From Henckelia pumila (lineage: Eukaryota; Streptophyta; Magnoliopsida; Lamiales; Gesneriaceae): 64,000 nucleotides of DNA. A program made the translations under genes and the position numbers. Position 1 is the stretch's first letter. Every line of letters starts with the position of its first letter. Shown here piece after piece: positions 11,934 to 23,474 of the stretch. The notes under the pieces are model-generated. The model had not been told where the DNA came from, did no database searches, and saw only the letters and a program-made list of their open reading frames with translations. Location of the stretch: contig NW_027331831.1 of the NCBI RefSeq assembly GCF_033568475.1, forward strand, positions 9,424,001 to 9,488,000. The letters run 5' to 3'.

Positions 11934-12088
11934 TTTTTGAATTTAAAGTGACAATCGTAATAAAAATAAAATATCATGGAGTTTGCATGTAATTTTCAAA
12001 TTTAACGATAATAAGTTTTTCAAAATTGTTATAATTTTTTAAATTAAAATATATGTTGGGTGTAATAATTGTCCTTACCGAATACTGT
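11473..12088. other. Intergenic with an AT microsatellite
   Basis: No gene is seen. An (AT)n run lies near 11899-11930. The block at about 11510-11600 matches the upstream flank of synthase copy 1. Confidence 0.4.
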
Positions 12089-12096
12089 GTTTTAAC

Positions 12097-12625
12097 CAAT
12101 GTTCTAAAAAGCGGTAGACGGTAGGCGGACGGTCACGCACCGCCTAGCGTCTAGACGCTTAGGCGGCGTCTAGGCGATTTTTTTAGCCTAAATATCTAAT
12201 TATTCTAGTATAACCCATCTTAATATTTCTTCAATAATTTTTTTTTATCTAATTCTCCTGCCTAAGTGGTGTTTTTTTAAGTCTAAACATTTAATTATTC
12301 TTGTTCATCTTAATATTTTTCAATTAATTTTTCGTTATCGAATTCAACTCGAAATACATGACATATTTCACGTTTTCATCCGATACAAAATTGATAGACA
12401 AATATGTCAAATAATTTTTTTAAAAAAAATTAAAATTAAAAAATATATAAAATATTAATTATATGTTAATCTACGCGGCCGCCTAGACGAATTTTGAGGC
12501 GTCTAGGCGACGATTAGGCGGCCTAGACCGTCAATTAATGTAATAACTCTCAGAATCTTCAACTGTCTAAAAATCGAGGCGGTGGACAACCGCCTAACGT
12601 CTAAACGTCGCCTTTTAGAACACTG
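12097..12625. mobile_element. Non-autonomous hAT-like element of a GCCTAG-rich family
   Basis: The element starts CAATGTTCTAAAAAGCGG and ends with the complement of CAGTGTTCTAAAAGGCG. Near both ends the words CGCCTAG, TAGGCG and GTCTAGACG recur in both orientations. It belongs with 13337-13774, where an 8-bp target duplication supports the hAT class. No clean target duplication was found at this copy. Confidence 0.6.
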
Positions 12626-13328
12626 AAAAATACTGGTTTTAAGAGTTGCACCGACTATAACTTTAAGCGTTAAAGTATTCGTTCCTACCGTATATATTTA
12701 GTACAATATCTACCATAAATTATTTCATGGAAACTTGTCCATGCTTCATGTTGTATTGTGCTTTAAATATTAATTGTTTCAAGCATTTTTTTCGAGAGAG
12801 AATTGTTTCAAGCATTTTCAATAGAATTTAGAAAAACAAAAATTGGAGGGTCAAGTTAAAGGCTTAAGTTGACCATTGGTAGTACTCGGGAGCCACATTC
12901 CCGATTCTAAATCTTTTTCTTGAATTTTATTTATGGATGGGTGTATCTTACAATAAATAAATGAATAAAATTACACGATCAAATTATAATTAACGCGTGT
13001 GATTTATTTATAAATATATTTTCCGAAAATAAGTTTCAATTATAAAATTACAGCTAACACAATAACATTTTTTTTTGTTATATTAATATTATTTCAAATA
13101 TTTTCTTTCAAAAAAATATTATTTCAAATATTATAACTATTAGTTTCACCTAATTTTTTTAAATTAAAAACTAGGCTAACATCCAAAACATGAATTCCAT
13201 TTTTTGTTTTGATGGTCTTCACTTTATATTAGTTTTTTCTTACGAGTTTTAGATGATATATTTTGTCTATATTTTATTTCTAGAATTCATGTTATTTATA
13301 TCATTATATTTATTGATGAAAAAAATAT
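12626..13328. other. Intergenic; remnant of duplicated upstream flank
   Basis: No gene is visible. The stretch around 12840-12915 resembles 3605-3675 upstream of synthase copy 1. Confidence 0.4.
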
Positions 13329-13336
13329 ATATAAAT

Positions 13337-13774
13337 CAATGTTTAAAAAGAGGTAGGCGGACGGTGACTCACCGCCTAGTGCCTAACCACTTAGGCGAGA
13401 TCTAGGCGGTTTTTTTAAAAAACTTAAATAATAAATAACTTGGAATGTTAATGAGTTTTACTATAAAATATAATTTTTATGTCTTATATTTTTCAGTTTT
13501 TGTATGAAACTCTTATAAAATTTTAATAATAAATTAATAATAATAGCAACAACATAAATATTAATAGATATCAAGTCTTCATATGTAATATGAAATTTAA
13601 TTTTTTGCTTGACTTTCTTTTCTGCGTTTCTTCTTTCTTTTTGTATATGTTTCTCGCTTCGCGTCTCTCTTTTAGTTTTTGATTTTTAATTTTTTTAATA
13701 AAAAATAGTAATCGCCTAGACGAATTTCTGCCAGCTAACCGCCTAGCGCCTAGGCGGTGCTTTTTAGAACACTG
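13337..13774. mobile_element. Non-autonomous hAT-like element with 8-bp target duplication
   Basis: The 438-bp element runs from CAATGTTTAAAAAGAGG to the complement of CAGTGTTCTAAAAAGC and is flanked by ATATAAAT on both sides (13329-13336, 13775-13782). Subterminal CGCCTAG/CTAGGCG words match the element at 12097-12625. No coding sequence is present. Confidence 0.75.
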
Positions 13775-13782
13775 ATATAAAT

Positions 13783-14331
13783 ATTACGCTTCAAGGGAAA
13801 AAATTATTTGTGCTTGACTTATGCCGAGCACCTAAAAAACTCAGATCCGACACTGGTTAACACAATACCTTACAAACGCATTGGATAATGTTGTCAATTA
13901 GAAAATATGTTGGTATGAAAAATCGAAATAAAAAAAATCACGAGTTTTAACTAACATTTACTTATTCCACAAACTCGGATTCCCCTTTTAAGTTATTACT
14001 TTAATTTAATTTTTTTTAATGAGTGTATTACTTTCACCTATATTTCATCTATGTTACCGTGGAGTTAGCATATTACTGACCGAAACACATTTTGTTCCTT
14101 AAAACTTCTTGATTAATCACTAAATTACTAAAAGTTTAATAAGAAATTATTATAAAATGAATTAAATAATTTAAATTTTATCTTAAATATTAATTTTACT
14201 ATTTTTCCACACAAAAAATTTCATTGGTTTTTTTTTTTTTTTTTTTTTACTTTCGTTTCAAAATACCCCCGATTCCATTATTTTAAAACGTTATTAAATT
14301 TAACATATTAATTTTAGTTTATATAGAGGAG

Positions 14332-14380
<49 letters not shown>

Positions 14381-14531
14381 GGTTACAGGGAAAAAGTAAA
14401 TTTATTATACGACACAATACAAGAAGAAAAAAGACAAAACATTATAACAATATTTAACTAAAATAAAATTGGAATTTTTAAGACCACTTTTTGGGATAAA
14501 ATTCAATTTATCTTACAAGCAATTGTCAAAC
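13783..14531. other. Intergenic stretch
   Basis: No gene is seen. It holds a poly-T run near 14230-14250 and the trinucleotide microsatellite listed separately. Confidence 0.4.
14332..14380. repeat. (ATA)n trinucleotide microsatellite
   Basis: About sixteen uninterrupted ATA/TAA units are read directly from the sequence. Confidence 0.95.
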
Positions 14532-14536
14532 AATTG

Positions 14537-15417
14537 TGAAGATGTCGAAATTCTCCTCCGAGTTCGGTCTGGTAGAGTGAATCTCCAAATCTTCAATAAA
14601 CCGGGTCGGGTCGGGCACGATGGATTTCTGCACAGACACAAGCCAAGTTAGGGGGCGCCGAAGGTGTTTTCGGCGTGACCCCTCCGATGCCTAAGTCAGT
14701 ACTCGAAAGTGAAAGAGCTTGACTAAAAGTAAGAACAAGAGAATATGCGTGCGTGAGTGTGTGAACAAGAAGTGAATAGAAGAGATGAATATAATGAATC
14801 CATAAACCATGAACCATACCTGTATTTATAGGGGCTTGGAGGGGTAGGTTACCTTGTCAAGGTAGAACATGTGTTAGAGTAGGACTCTAATTGATGAGTC
14901 TGAAATCATATCAAATCTTGGATTCATAAGATATTTTCCTTATCTGTTGCAGATCTTCATGTATCCGAGAGTACTGAAAGGTTCTAGATATTGGACCCTT
15001 CCTGGGTCCGGTTCGGGCTCCAACCATACCAGTTAGGGCTCAAGCCCATGAATTTATGATCATGAGCACATTCCCTAACAGGGCCATCCCAAACCGGGCT
15101 TCTCATAAAATAAGACTAGATGTGCCTCAAAGTATATTTCCAAAAATATGGATTATTGAGCTCGGGTTTGGCTTTTACTATGCCTAGACAGGGCTCGGCC
15201 CAGTGAGCTCAGCAGCTAGGGCTTGAGTCAAGGGCTCTTTCCTTTGTCTTGAATAGGTCCATCTAACTTGAATTGGTACATGGGGCATGATCGAATGAGC
15301 TTTGTATTGTCTTAAATCCTGTCTCATAACAATAATAGGTGATTTTTGAACCACGTTCTCTGATTATGGGTTGTCGGGTTCGGATCGGACCAGACCCAAT
15401 TATTTATGGGGGCATCA
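14537..15417 (-). repeat. 3' LTR of the gag-only element
   Basis: It is an 881-bp copy of the LTR at 17849-18727 with scattered substitutions. The minus strand has a TATA box CTATAAATAC near 14823-14833. The frame at 14593-14817 lies inside the LTR and is not a gene. Confidence 0.9.
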
Positions 15418-15418
15418 A

Positions 15419-15440
15419 TAGTACCTCCCTTTCTGGTCTA
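15419..15440 (-). other. Polypurine tract of the gag-only element
   Basis: On the minus strand the purine-rich AGAAAGGGAGGTA lies a few bases before the 3' LTR, where plus-strand DNA priming is expected. Confidence 0.6.
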
Positions 15441-15867
15441 AAAGAAGTATGAATTTTAGACCAAGTGGTCTGGTTGGATCCCGAACCGAGTAGAAAAAAT
15501 TTTCTCCGTACAGATCATATCTCGAATAGGAGTACTCTGTGAGTTTTCTATATGACAAAATATGACAAAATTTTGCAGAGTACTAAACATATTCCCGAGC
15601 TGGAATATAGCAAAATTTTGCTTAAGCATTAAACATATTCCCTAACTGGAAACATGATTTAAAGATCCACCAAGTGCAAAGTATATTCCCGAGCTGGAAT
15701 AAGATTATGAAATTTTAACAAGTGTAAAGCATACTTCGAGCTGGAATTTTGCTAAAATTCAACCACAAATCGCATGATGCACGCCGAGCTGATTGGGCTT
15801 TTAAGTTTGATCATGAATTCCGTGTTGTATACGGAGTTGGTCGGGCTTTGCGTTTGACAACGAAGTG

Positions 15868-16432
15868 CGTGATAGGTGCCGAGCTTGGTCGAAGATTTTG
15901 AGATAACCACGAGTGGTGTGGGTTTACATATTGCCGAGCTGGTCGGGATTTTGAGATAACCATGAGTGACATAGATTTACATATTGCCGAGCTGGTCGGG
16001 CTTTCGAGATAGCCATGAGTGGCGTGGGTTTACATATTGCCGAGCTGGTCGGGCTTTTAAGATAGCCACGAGTGGCATGGGTTTACATATTGCCGAGCTG
16101 ATCGGGCTTTTGAGATAACCACGAGTGGCGTGGGTTTAAATATTGCCGAGCTGGTCGGGCTTTTGAGATAACCACGTGTGGCGTGAGTTTATATATTTCC
16201 GAGCTGGTCGGGCTTTAGAGATAACCGCGAGTGGCGTGGGTTTACATATTTCCGAGCTGGTCGGGCTTTTGAGATAACCACGAGTGGCGTGAGTTCACAT
16301 ATTGCCGAGTTGTCGGGCTTTTGAGATAACCACGAGTGGCGTGGGTTTAAATATTGTTGAGCTGGTCGGGCTTTTGAGATAACCACGAGTGGCATGAGTT
16401 TATATATTGCCGAGCTGGTCGGGCTTTAGAAT
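15868..16432. repeat. 53-bp tandem array inside the gag-only element
   Basis: About eleven imperfect copies of a unit of about 53 bp are read in a row; each contains GCCGAGCTGGTCGGGCTTTT, then GAGATAACCACGAGTGGCGT and GGGTTTACATATT. More diverged copies extend left to about 15770. The array lies between gag and the 3' LTR, where a full element would carry the end of pol. Open frames through it, such as 16189-16395, only reflect the repeat. Confidence 0.9.
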
Positions 16433-16659
16433 TCTTCGCGTTTGACAAAAAAACATGTCTTTTTCATTAATAACTCAAAAAGATATTTCCAAAATTTGAA
16501 AAATAACAAAATAACTTGGCTACTATTGTTAACAAAATTAAAAATAAAATTAATGAAATAACTCATAACCCATTGTGTTATGAGGCTCGGTAGTGGAGTA
16601 GGATTGTTCAGGCACCTATGCATAATATTTCTTCAAGTGTTGGGCGTTTCATGACCTCT

Positions 16660-17808
16660 TCACTTTTGCTCAGAATGGTCTGGACCATCTCGATCCTTTT
16701 TTCCGGGCCGATACCTTCCTCCTTGTCGCACTACCAATATATCTTTCATCACCTCATCTTGTTGAATTATCCTCTCAATCTCTTGTTCCAATTGTCGACA
16801 GTCATTGGTGAGGTGCCCATATTCATTGTGAAAATCACAATACTTATCAGATTTTGGCCTGCGAGGCCCCTGCTCACTCCATGGGGGTCTTTGTAGAAGT
16901 CTTTTTTCTTCGCATATTCGCAGGGCCTGAGTCTTACTCATCCTTAGAGGGGTGAAGGATGAGAATTGTCCAAGAAGCTCGGGTCGAGGAGTTGGTCCCA
17001 TCTTCCGAGGCGTGTTAGGGATCATGGTGTCCTTTGGGCTTGGAGGCTTGTCTATCCCCCCATTCAACCGAGAAACTTGTATCTCCTCTAAAATCACGTA
17101 TTTTTCGGCCCGAGTAAGCAACTCATCGTATGTAGACGCCGGTTTTTTGATCAAGGATTTAAGGAAATCCCTTGTAGTAAGTCCTTGGGTGAAAGCGCTG
17201 ATGAGCAGATCAGTAGTGGCAGTAGGTACTTCAAGGGCCAAAGCACTAAATTGACGAATATATGCTCGCAAATCTTCTTGACCTTGCTGTTTGACAGCGA
17301 AAAGACTAAGAGTTGCCGTGGGGTGCTTTTTGCTACTAGCAAAATAGTGTAGAAAGGCCTTGCTGAAATCCTTGAATTCCTTGATGTCCCCTGGACGCAA
17401 TAGGTTGAACCATTGTTGTGTTGGCCCTATCAGAGTATTGAGGAAGACCCGTCACTTGATCGGGTCAGAATATTTGTGCAACAGCGCAACATTCTCAAAA
17501 CGGGACAGGTGCTCTTCCGGATCCCCTTTTCCATCATATTCCCCAACATGTGGAAACTTAAAGTTTTTGGGGAGTTCGGACTCCAGTATTTAAGCAGAGA
17601 AATGAATATTCCGGACCGGCGTGGCTAGGTATCCGGACTGCTTCTTCTTCAAGAGCTACATCTCTTCTTTCAATTTCTTGATCTCCTCCAATTGTGCGTT
17701 CTGATCTGGTGGGGGGATATTGGCTTCCCCCCTTGCAGCTGACGCTCGTTAGACAGCGGTAGTGACAAGTTGATTTATTTATGCGTTGACTCCGTTCGCA
17801 TCAGCCAT
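16660..17808 (-). pseudogene. Broken Ty3/gypsy gag
   Basis: One frame runs from ATG at 17808 to a stop at 16660 (382 codons) and is interrupted by about five in-frame stops, four in the first 75 codons and one at about codon 135. The last 246 codons are open. They hold a retrotransposon gag domain (FLNTLIGPTQQWFNLL, then FKDFSKAFLHYFASSKK) and a histidine-bearing zinc knuckle, CDFHNEYGHLTNDC, seen in the TAT/Ogre branch of plant gypsy elements. Shared phase throughout shows substitutions rather than indels. As the only protein of the element it probably once formed particles with pol supplied in trans. Confidence 0.85.
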
Positions 17809-17830
17809 CTTAATTCTTTTTCTTGAAATT

Positions 17831-17846
17831 CCCATAGACGGCGCCA
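17831..17846 (-). other. Primer binding site of the gag-only element
   Basis: The minus strand reads TGGCGCCGTCTATGGG two bases after the 5' LTR. Sites starting TGGCGCCG are typical primer sites of plant gypsy elements. Confidence 0.8.
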
Positions 17847-17848
17847 AT

Positions 17849-18727
17849 TGATGATGTCGAAATTTTCCTCCGGGTTCGGTTTGGTAGAGTGGATCTCCAA
17901 ATCTTCAATAAACCGGGTCGGGTCGGGCACGATGAATTTCTGCACAGACAGAAGCCAAGTTAGGGGGCGCCGAAGGTGTTTTCGGCGTGACCCATCCGAT
18001 GCCTAAGTCAGTGCTCGAAAGTGAAAGAGCTTGACTAAAAGTAAGAACAAGAGAATATGCGTGCGTGAGTGTGTGAACAAGAAGTGAATAGAAGAGATGA
18101 ATATAATGAATCCATAAACCATGAACCATACCTGTATTTATAGGGGTTTGGAGGGGTAGGTTACCTTGTCAAGGTAGAACATGTGTTAGAGTAGGACTCT
18201 AATTGATGAGTCTGAAATCATATCAAATCTTGGATTCATAAGATATTGTACTTATCTGTTGCAGATCTTCATGTATCCGAGAGTACTGGAATATCTAGAT
18301 ATTGAACCCTTCCTGGGCCCGGTTCGGGCTCCAACCATACCAGTTAGGGCTCAAGCCCATGAATTTATGATCATGAGCCCATTCCTTAACAAGGCCATCC
18401 CAGACCGGGCTTCTCATAAAATAAGACTAGATGTGCCTCAAAGTATATTTCCAAAAATATGGATTATTGAGCTCGGATCTGGCTTTTACTATGCCTAGAT
18501 AGGGCTCGGCCCAGTGAGCTCAGCAGCTAGGGCTTGAGTCAAGGGTTCTTTCCTTTGTCTTGAATAGGTCCATCTAACTTGAATTGGTACATGGGGCATG
18601 ATCGAATGAGCTTTGTATTGTCTTAAATTCTGTCTCATAACAATAATAGGTGATTTTTGAACCACGTTCCCTGATTATGGGTTGTCGGGTTCGGGTCGGA
18701 CCAGAGCCAATTATTTATGGGGCATCA
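17849..18727 (-). repeat. 5' LTR of the gag-only element
   Basis: The 879-bp LTR carries the element's minus-strand promoter; a TATA box CTATAAATAC lies near 18134-18144. It differs from its partner LTR at scattered sites, so the insertion is not very recent. Confidence 0.9.
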
Positions 18728-18732
18728 AATTG

Positions 18733-19685
18733 CTTCTAATAAACTATGATGTAATTTAAAGGCAAAAAAAATATATTTTAAAGAAAATTTCCGTAGTATT
18801 ATGATATAATAATAATTTATTCCATATTCAGATAATGATATATATATGCCTCCATTTTGTGGCTGTGCTGTGCAGTGGCAGGCGCATGGCGGCATTATGG
18901 AATTTGAGTTTGGAGACGAATTGAAGACTGCCAATTTTGACATTCAAACATAATACTTTAAATAATTCGTGGTCATTATTTCTATTTTCTAATCCATCCC
19001 CGATTTTCGCCGCCACTTCGCCTTTCCTCGATCTAGCTATTCTTTAATTCAATTCTATGTTTATTTTGATGGATAAATTTTTTGATTGAAATTATGATCA
19101 AATGACGACTTACAATTTTGTCTTTTGATCATAATATATAATCTTATTTTTAGTTTGTATTTGTATAATTGAAATTATGATTTTATTGAAGAATGTAATT
19201 AATAATTATTAAATCACATGTAAATTATTTTCATTCACCAAAATTATTGAGTATAAATATTATTTAGATTTTAAAACAAAAATTAATAAATTGGGTAAAA
19301 AAAATTCCTTGAATAGGATAAAATTTAATGAAATGTATTAATCATATCTTAAATTATTAAATTTTTATTCATGTTTATAATTTCTAAATGAATTTTTCAT
19401 ATGTTATAATCAAATGAAATGTATTAAATATATATTAAAGTTTCATGTTTTATAATTTTTTAAATCGGGTTTTCATGATTATTTTTTGGGAAGTTAAGGA
19501 TATTAATGTAATTTTTCTCAAATAAAAAAAATTAGCTAAAAATGATTATTTATAACACCTTTTATTTGTTAAAAATATTCAAGTTTTAAAGTTTAAATTC
19601 GATAAATATGGATGAGTTTATAAATTAATACATGCCCTAAAAAAACAAGTAAACATGAGACTGATAAGATTATTAATATAATCAT
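18733..19685. other. AT-rich intergenic stretch
   Basis: No gene or clear repeat is seen. Short frames near 18725-19016 carry no recognisable domain. Confidence 0.4.
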
Positions 19686-19925
19686 ATGCTTATCATAACT
19701 AGGGGTTGTTTTTTGGTATACCGTAACAAAAATATCAGTATGAAAAAAATTCATAACGGTACCAATACCGATATCGAAATTTCAAAATTTTGGTATGAAA
19801 AAAAAATCTATATTGATACTGTATATATACCAAAAAAATTCGATATACAAAAAAAATATCTTTATATCAAAAATATTTCGGTACGGTATCGGTATAATTC
19901 GGTATTTTTGTAAGGTATGTCGACC
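19686..19925. repeat. CGGTAT/ATACCG-rich self-complementary repeat
   Basis: Words such as GGTATACCG, GGTACCAATACCGATATCG and CGGTACGGTATCGGTAT recur in both orientations. This resembles the non-coding core of small plant DNA transposons. No ends or target duplication could be fixed, and the open frame through it is low complexity. Confidence 0.45.
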
Positions 19926-20391
19926 CTAATCATAACAGTAAACGTAATCTAAACATCCATGCACCATGAGATTCATCCTATACTTACTTTATGGGTAGCT
20001 TGAAATTTCCTCATATATACATGATTCTTGAATTTTGATGGGATCCGATTTGATGAATTATTCAATATAAATGCTTTCATTGTTTAATTATTTGAATTCG
20101 AATTTTAAATAATCGTTAGATGACAACATATAATTGTACAAAAAAAAAAAATTCTATCTTGAATTATTTTCACAATAATTAATTCGATTCTTGCATGAAC
20201 AAACAAAAACTCACGTAATCTTAGGAAACGATAATTCCTATACTCACTAATAATAATAAATATAAAATAAAAAAAAAATCCTCACTAATCTCTTCACTAA
20301 CTAATGGAAGAAATCAAGGGGCCAGCTAAGTAGCTAGTATAAATATATTGAAGCTAATTGTGATCTGTATATAAGCTAACTAGCTAGCCAG
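19926..20391. other. Intergenic; 3' flank of the polygalacturonase gene
   Basis: Nothing beyond AT-rich sequence is seen. The 3' UTR of the minus-strand gene to the right should lie in its last few hundred bases. Confidence 0.4.
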
Positions 20392-22350
20392 TTAGCAAGA
20401 ATCATTATCCCCCGGATTAATGTTGCTGCTAGCTGGCTTTCCAATTTGCAAGCAATTCACCGGAGGACTTGTGGGAGACAAGAGCTTTCCGAATGCTTGC
20501 CAACAATAAGGATCATACATGTGATGCTGTTGTTTCTGAGGCTGAAGCTCTATTCCCGTCAATGTCACATCCGTGCACGGCGTGCTATCGCTGCACGCGA
20601 AGTAGACGGGGCTCACGGTGTATGTTCCCCGTATATTTTCGTAACTTATGCCCGATAGAGCCACTGCAGACGTTTGGTTCTTGCAGCTTCGCGCGTCGCA
20701 ATAATATTGGTCGATGATGATAGGGAGTTGGACTTGGGATACTTGAATGTTTGAGAATTGTATCCCTTGCACAGATCCTAATCCACCCTGGAAACATATA
20801 TATAATATATAATATATTGTTTAATTAATTTTCTTCGGGAATCATGACTTGTATTGCTACTTGCTAGCTAGCGCTATGTAATATTTTACCTGCCATGTTT
20901 TGATTCGGACACCATTGGTGGTGTCCCGCAAGATTACGTCTCTAACGGTGACGTTCGATACACAAGCCTTGGTGTTATCTTTTCCTAGGCCTCCGATGCT
21001 GATGCCATGTCCTGGTCCGCAGTTGACGTCATGTACGTATACATTGTTGCATCCAGTTTGTATGGATACACAATCATCCCCTGATTAACATGGCCAACAC
21101 TTTACTTAATTAGTACTTTCACATACGAATAGTGAAAAATTAGGTAGTGCGTGCTTATTTACGTACCACAAGCAAGATTGGAATTACGAATAAGCACATC
21201 TTTGGAGTTCTGGAGATGTATCCCGTCCGTATTCGGGCTGTCACCGGGGGACGAGACGCTAAAATTATAGACGGATACTCCAATGCAATTGTCGAATTTT
21301 AGATGGCATTGAGGGCTGTTCTGTATTCTTATTCCGGTTACCGTCACATTGAAACTTCCATAGAATCTAAGTGCCTAATCAAGCATTAAGAATCATGCAT
21401 GTTGTTCTCTTTTAGTTCCAATGGAATGAGAAATGACATTTTCTTTTTTAAAAAAAAAAAGGGGACACAATTAATATAATGTCAATGTTGGTTCTCACCG
21501 TAGGCTTTATGTGTGGCATTTTCTCTCCAGATGAGCTTGCCAACTGCAATTTTTGGCCCAAAAAATAAAAAAAAGTTGTGACAATTAGAAGGATAATTAA
21601 GCGACTCATTGTAAAGTACCCGGCCAATGTAGTTAAAGATATACTTGTAAATATGTAGTTTTTCAACATGTGTTGTTATAAAATATACTATTGCCACTTT
21701 AGTATATATATAAATTCTTGCTAACTTTAGGCATATGGGAATTAATTAATTAAACCAACTAACGAATTAAAAGATAAAGAATCATACTGAAATAGGAGGA
21801 CTTTGCTGCATTAATGTTCCATTTGATGGGTTTATAAGTGTTGATGGACCATCCAAGGGATCATCTTCATACGAAGAACCTTGCCACCAAACTGCCCCGT
21901 TTCCGTCTATCGTGCCGCTTCCCGTTACCCTAAGTCCTACCAATTTTGTGAATTCAAGCCACTGAAGAAGACCAGAGCCCCATGCCTTTGAGCTTGTTGG
22001 GGCAACAATTTTACCATCTAACTGCCAAAAGTTAACAAACACATCACCTTGATCAACCAACTTTTTGGATAACATATATATGCTTAAAATAAAAGCATTT
22101 AATTTATAGTTTTTGTGTTTGTAGTTTACCTGAAAAACAATGTTGTGTTGACAATTTGGACCAGAAAATGAAATTGGTCCCACTAGAAATACATATTCTG
22201 CTGGGACATTGACGATGGAGGCTTCAACCTTGCAAGCAGCAGCCCATGCAGCTTCAAATGCCTGCATTAATGAATTTACCCATATGAACTCGATTGATCT
22301 TTTTCATTACTTTTAATCAATTCCTATAGTTTTCTATTTTATTACAACTT

Positions 22351-22390
<40 letters not shown>

Positions 22391-23355
22391 AAAGTAGTAA
22401 TGTCAATTAAAGTTTTCAGGGGAATTGTCTTTTAATTAGTTTATGTCACAATTAGCACCTAATTTTTGTCCCGACCACCAAAATTCACCTTTTAACAGTT
22501 GTCTCGTGACAAGAGGAAACGTGATAATTATGTATTGATATTATTAAATCACTTTCGGGTTTACTATAGCGACTGAATATGACAATATGCATGCATCCAA
22601 AATGAAACGTAACATAATATTTGGATTGATCCAGTTGCTGCTGTCAGTGAGCTAACTTCTAGGGGAATTGGGGTCTACGAATCCGGACAATATTCTTGAA
22701 ATTTCACATGATCAATTGTTAATGAATGTCAAACTAATTCTTATGAGAAAATGGAGCATGGACAATAATGTAATCTATTTAAAATAGTTGGTGCAGGGTT
22801 GATCTTGAAGTTAGGAGGTAATTAATTACCAAATTTTTGTACGCACTACAGATGTATATCAATTTTACGTACCTTTGTGTCGTCTGTGGTTCCATCACCT
22901 TTGGCTCCAAATTCCAACACATTATAAACAGTGGAACCTGCAGGTGGTTTTTCACCTTTGCTGGGTGGAGGAGGGCTAATTCCTTTATGTCCTCCGGTTG
23001 GTGGTGGCGGAATCATTGGCGGGGGACTTGTTGTTTTATGCCCTTCAGTTGGTGGTGGCACTAGTGGCAGTGGCAGTGGCGGCGGGGGCGGCGGCAGTGT
23101 CATAGCTAGTGGTGGTGGTGGTGGTGGTGAATGAGCTTCATGTGCTGATTTACCGGCATGGCCATGATGAAGATAATTGGAGCCATGTTTTCTGTCTTTC
23201 TTCTTGGATAGAGAAGCGGAGCTACTTATTGTATTTTGCCTCCAATGACTGCCTACCGATCTCCTTGCATTACAAATGCTTTCCATGCAAGAAAGCCATA
23301 AAAGAAGAGACACGGTAAGCGAAAATATGATGTTCTTCAAGCAAAAAGCACCCAT
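20392..23355 (-). CDS. Polygalacturonase (glycoside hydrolase family 28) with proline-rich N-terminal extension
   Basis: The product should hydrolyse homogalacturonan in the cell wall. Seven exons splice in frame to 562 residues: 22873-23355, 22130-22261, 21788-22021, 21499-21543, 21167-21374, 20890-21080, 20392-20787. An N-terminal hydrophobic stretch (about 8-21) with a likely cut after SICNA at about 30 is a signal peptide. Residues about 60-140 are basic and then rich in PPPPP runs, extensin-like. The catalytic part opens at [17 protein letters not shown] and keeps all four GH28 motifs: [25 protein letters not shown] and RIKTWQ. The length exceeds simple secreted polygalacturonases (about 400) because of the extension, as in the Arabidopsis At1g48100 group (from memory). 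It appears intact. Confidence 0.93.
22354..22387. repeat. (AT)n microsatellite in polygalacturonase intron 1
   Basis: An uninterrupted TA run is read directly; it lies inside the 611-bp first intron. Confidence 0.9.
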
Positions 23356-23461
23356 TTTTTGTCTGTCGAAGTGCGTGGCTGCGTCGTGGCGGCTATGGTA
23401 CTGGTGATGGTGGTGGTGGAGGGAGGTAATGTGTACTGTAAAGATGCATGGTTCTGTTGTT

Positions 23462-23474
23462 AGTATATATAAGG
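23462..23474 (-). promoter_or_regulatory. TATA box of the polygalacturonase gene
   Basis: The minus strand reads CCTTATATATACTA about 110 bases upstream of the ATG, a fitting distance for a short 5' UTR. Confidence 0.5.

Larger units (their letters stand above)
14537..18727 (-). mobile_element. Complete gag-only LTR retrotransposon (TR-GAG type, Ty3/gypsy-like gag)
   Basis: Two direct LTRs of about 880 bp (14537-15417 and 17849-18727) begin TG and end CA and are flanked by the 5-bp duplication AATTG (14532-14536, 18728-18732). On the minus strand the right LTR is the 5' one: it is followed by a primer binding site (17831-17846), a broken gag (16660-17808), a 53-bp tandem array and a purine-rich tract before the other LTR. 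No protease, reverse transcriptase, RNase H or integrase can be found in the 2.4 kb between the LTRs. The structure is that of plant terminal-repeat retrotransposons with a GAG domain, which rely on a partner's pol. Confidence 0.9.

Noticed and set aside
16189-16395. Open frame with repeated SKARPAQ-like peptide
   Set aside because: It is only the translation of the 53-bp tandem array and has no start context or conservation argument.
15868-16432. CRISPR-like regular repeats
   Set aside because: Units are contiguous without unique spacers, and the context is a plant retrotransposon.
16952-17254. Plus-strand open frame opposite the gag
   Set aside because: It is the antisense shadow of the gypsy gag, which has clear domain matches on the minus strand.
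20446-20717. Plus-strand frames opposite the last polygalacturonase exon
   Set aside because: They are shadows of a conserved minus-strand exon.
22931-23134. Glycine-rich plus-strand frame
   Set aside because: It is the reverse of the proline-rich codons of polygalacturonase exon 1.
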